NCBI GenBank assembly: GCA_009787175.1
Contig: WRGM01000090.1
Coordinates: 1 to 6,963 of the forward strand
DNA: 6,963 bases
Direction: 5' to 3'
Origin: Candidatus Bathycorpusculum fermentans
GTDB lineage: Archaea > Thermoproteota > Bathyarchaeia > Bathyarchaeales > Bathycorpusculaceae
Part shown: positions 5,748 to 6,963 of the stretch, one piece after another
Layout of the letters: each line of letters begins with the position of its first letter
How positions within the stretch are numbered: position 1 is the stretch's first letter
Translations under genes and position numbers: made by a program
The notes under the pieces: model-generated
The model's input: the letters and a program-made list of their open reading frames with translations, nothing else
Told to the model about the DNA's origin: nothing
Databases searched by the model: none

Positions 5748-6098
5748 TTGGAATCAGCGATACTAAATTTGATTCTCAGTATAGTTCTGAACATTGTCAT
5801 TGTGTCTCCAATTCTATGGATCGCCGGCAGAATGCTCGTTGGTGCTCAAAAAGCAAAATTTACTGATGCTCTATGGATAGTTGCCCTCGGTTCTATCGCT
5901 AGTGCAGCTGTTAACTACTTTATCAGTGGTTTATTTGGTTCTATATTAATGCTGATAATTGTCTTATTGCTAGTACGGCACTTCTTTGACTGCGGTTGGA
6001 TAAAGGCACTCTTGATAAGCATTGTTGCAGCAATAATTTTCATAATCGTTGCGGCAATACTGGGACTAATACTTGGTATATCCCTTACCATCTTCTGA
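5748..6098 (+). CDS. Small multi-pass membrane protein of unknown function
   Basis: The 116-aa product is almost entirely hydrophobic, with probable membrane segments at about 4-26, 40-58, 61-78 and 85-113. A polar loop, GRMLVGAQKAKFTD (27-40), follows the first segment, and a short RHFFDCGW motif (77-84) lies between the third and fourth. Charged residues cluster in these two loops. I know of small archaeal membrane proteins with a similar K-F-T-D-A-x-W-I-V stretch but cannot name a family or a function. The start is TTG 5748, chosen for the AGGAGG nine bases upstream. The longer frame from ATG 5640 begins upstream of the likely transcript start, and an internal ATG at 5694 would add a signal-peptide-like MKKFLMCLIFL. 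No partner gene is evident; the dnaJ unit ends 450 bases upstream. Confidence 0.75.
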   Translation: MESAILNLILSIVLNIVIVSPILWIAGRMLVGAQKAKFTDALWIVALGSIASAAVNYFISGLFGSILMLIIVLLLVRHFFDCGWIKALLISIVAAIIFIIVAAILGLILGISLTIF

Positions 6099-6115
6099 CC
6101 TAATGTAAGGCAAAC

Positions 6116-6134
6116 TTTTTTCCCCACTTTTTTT
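6116..6134 (+). terminator. Double T-tract terminator
   Basis: Six T at 6116-6121 and seven T at 6128-6134, separated by CCCCAC, lie just after the membrane protein stop. This is typical of archaeal intrinsic termination. The second tract can also pair with CCTAAAAAGT at 6193-6202. Confidence 0.55.
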
Positions 6135-6238
6135 AGGTATGACCTCTAACGCATAGCATTATTAAAATATGACGAAAAGTTTTTACGCAAATCCTAAAAA
6201 GTACAAGCACATGTTATTACTAATTAGAGGAATTTTAT

Positions 6239-6709
6239 TTGAAGCGTATTGAGGCACGTATTAAAACGCCGTTTGGTGAAGTTGTAATAGAAGGGGATAA
6301 TCCGCAGGAAATTTTAAACATGCTAGATCTTATTCCTGAAAATTTTGTGAAAAAAATGTCTGACTCTATTTTTAACCGTTTAACCCTTTCAGGTGCTCAG
6401 TTAAAGGGTATTATAGAGTTAACAACTGAAGGGCCAATCATTGTAACCAGAGAAAGCCTAACTCATTATGAGGCCGCAGGTTTAATTCTATATGCTTCAA
6501 ATGAACATAAAAATACGGTTATGCAAATACAGAAGCTATTGGAGTTAAGTGGTGTTAAAAGTATCCTTCCTGCACGGTTAAATGAGATGACCAAACGTGG
6601 GCAAGTATTCAAACCTAACCCGAGTAAACCTGAATTTAAACTAACTCCACAAGGTGAAATATGGGTTAAAGATGAAGTGCTAAAAAAGCTTAGAGAAAAA
6701 ACAAGCTAA
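6239..6709 (+). CDS. Hypothetical protein with probable winged-helix C-terminal domain
   Basis: The 156-aa protein starts at TTG 6239, with AGAGG (6226-6230) eight bases upstream. Residues 3-20 look like beta strands (RIEARIKTPFGEVVIEGD), followed by PQEILNMLDLIPENF. Residues about 74-150 resemble a winged helix-turn-helix: helices at LTHYEAAGLILYAS and TVMQIQKLLELSGV, a putative recognition helix at PARLNEMTKRGQVF, then a wing-like FKPNPSKPEFKLTPQGEIWV. This suggests a DNA- or RNA-binding or regulatory role, but the assignment rests on pattern only. No catalytic motif, cysteine or membrane segment is seen. A T-tract and a 140-base gap separate it from the upstream gene, so it is probably transcribed alone. 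Confidence 0.82.
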   Translation: MKRIEARIKTPFGEVVIEGDNPQEILNMLDLIPENFVKKMSDSIFNRLTLSGAQLKGIIELTTEGPIIVTRESLTHYEAAGLILYASNEHKNTVMQIQKLLELSGVKSILPARLNEMTKRGQVFKPNPSKPEFKLTPQGEIWVKDEVLKKLREKTS

Positions 6710-6963
6710 ATGCCTTTATATGGAATTTATACTTTGATAAAGTACTGTAATATGCCTTAATAGTGCGCTGTTATTGGATTAACTGTTTATAGCTGAGTAT
6801 GAGCTGGCATAGTTGTTCTTATCGTTGGTGGCAAAGTAATTGAAAGGTTCAAGGTTATTTTTCATTGTTTTTTTGTAACTATTCAGTCGTATAAAGGTTT
6901 TTGAAATAGAGAAGTTACCGTTCCGTTTGTGATTCCGGCAATAGTAGCATAAACTGACTTTTT
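6710..6963. other. Right-edge intergenic region with a possible terminator and promoter
   Basis: No reading frame here is convincing. A short palindrome TACTTT-GAT-AAAGTA lies at 6730-6744, a seven-T tract at 6868-6874 could be a terminator, and TATAAAG at 6890-6896 could be the TATA box of a gene beyond the window. Confidence 0.35.

Noticed and set aside
6112..6202. Pair of inverted repeats (AAACTTTT with AAAAGTTT, and the T tract with CCTAAAAAGT) as a second MITE
   Set aside because: The two pairings cross each other, consist of A/T runs and have no flanking duplication.
1..6963. CRISPR arrays, tRNA or rRNA genes
   Set aside because: No regularly spaced identical repeats and no cloverleaf or rRNA-like stretch were seen on either strand by eye.

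Overview
The window looks like a low-GC archaeal chromosome segment carrying a bacterial-type Hsp70 chaperone cluster. Archaeal signs are TATA-like boxes upstream of several genes, Shine-Dalgarno (SD) sites of the GGTGA / AGGAGG type, T-tract terminators, TTG starts, and a DnaK that lacks the insertion in the nucleotide-binding domain found in proteobacterial DnaK. The GrpE/DnaK/DnaJ set and the style of the small neighbouring proteins suggest a mesophilic Thermoproteota lineage such as Bathyarchaeia. That placement is inference, made without any database search.

Layout. Bases 1-310 hold a decayed C-terminal end of an IS110-family transposase, with a -1 frameshift and internal stops. Bases 310-950 are extremely G/T-rich, low-complexity DNA with short repeated motifs and no convincing gene. 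A TATA box near 960 starts the heat-shock cluster: an unknown 136-aa protein (1029-1439), grpE (1460-2002) and dnaK (2032-3957), spaced 20 and 29 bases apart and so probably one transcript. A T-rich terminator and a 205-base gap with its own TATA box precede dnaJ (4163-5296). The gap also has room for a doubtful 46-codon ORF.

Downstream of dnaJ is a 162-bp miniature inverted-repeat element (5377-5538). It has 23-bp imperfect terminal inverted repeats and a perfect 8-bp target duplication, AAAAAGTG, on both sides. It is followed by a small multi-pass membrane protein starting at TTG (5748-6098), then a 156-aa protein with a probable winged-helix C-terminus, also starting at TTG (6239-6709). 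The last 254 bases hold no gene I can support, but a possible terminator and promoter lie near the right edge.

How the genes work together: DnaJ delivers clients to DnaK and stimulates its ATPase, GrpE exchanges the nucleotide, and the three form one protein-folding machine. The unknown first gene probably shares their transcript. The most notable observations are the MITE-like element and a serine in DnaK at a position that is an active-site aspartate in almost all Hsp70s. I found no previously undescribed multi-gene system here.
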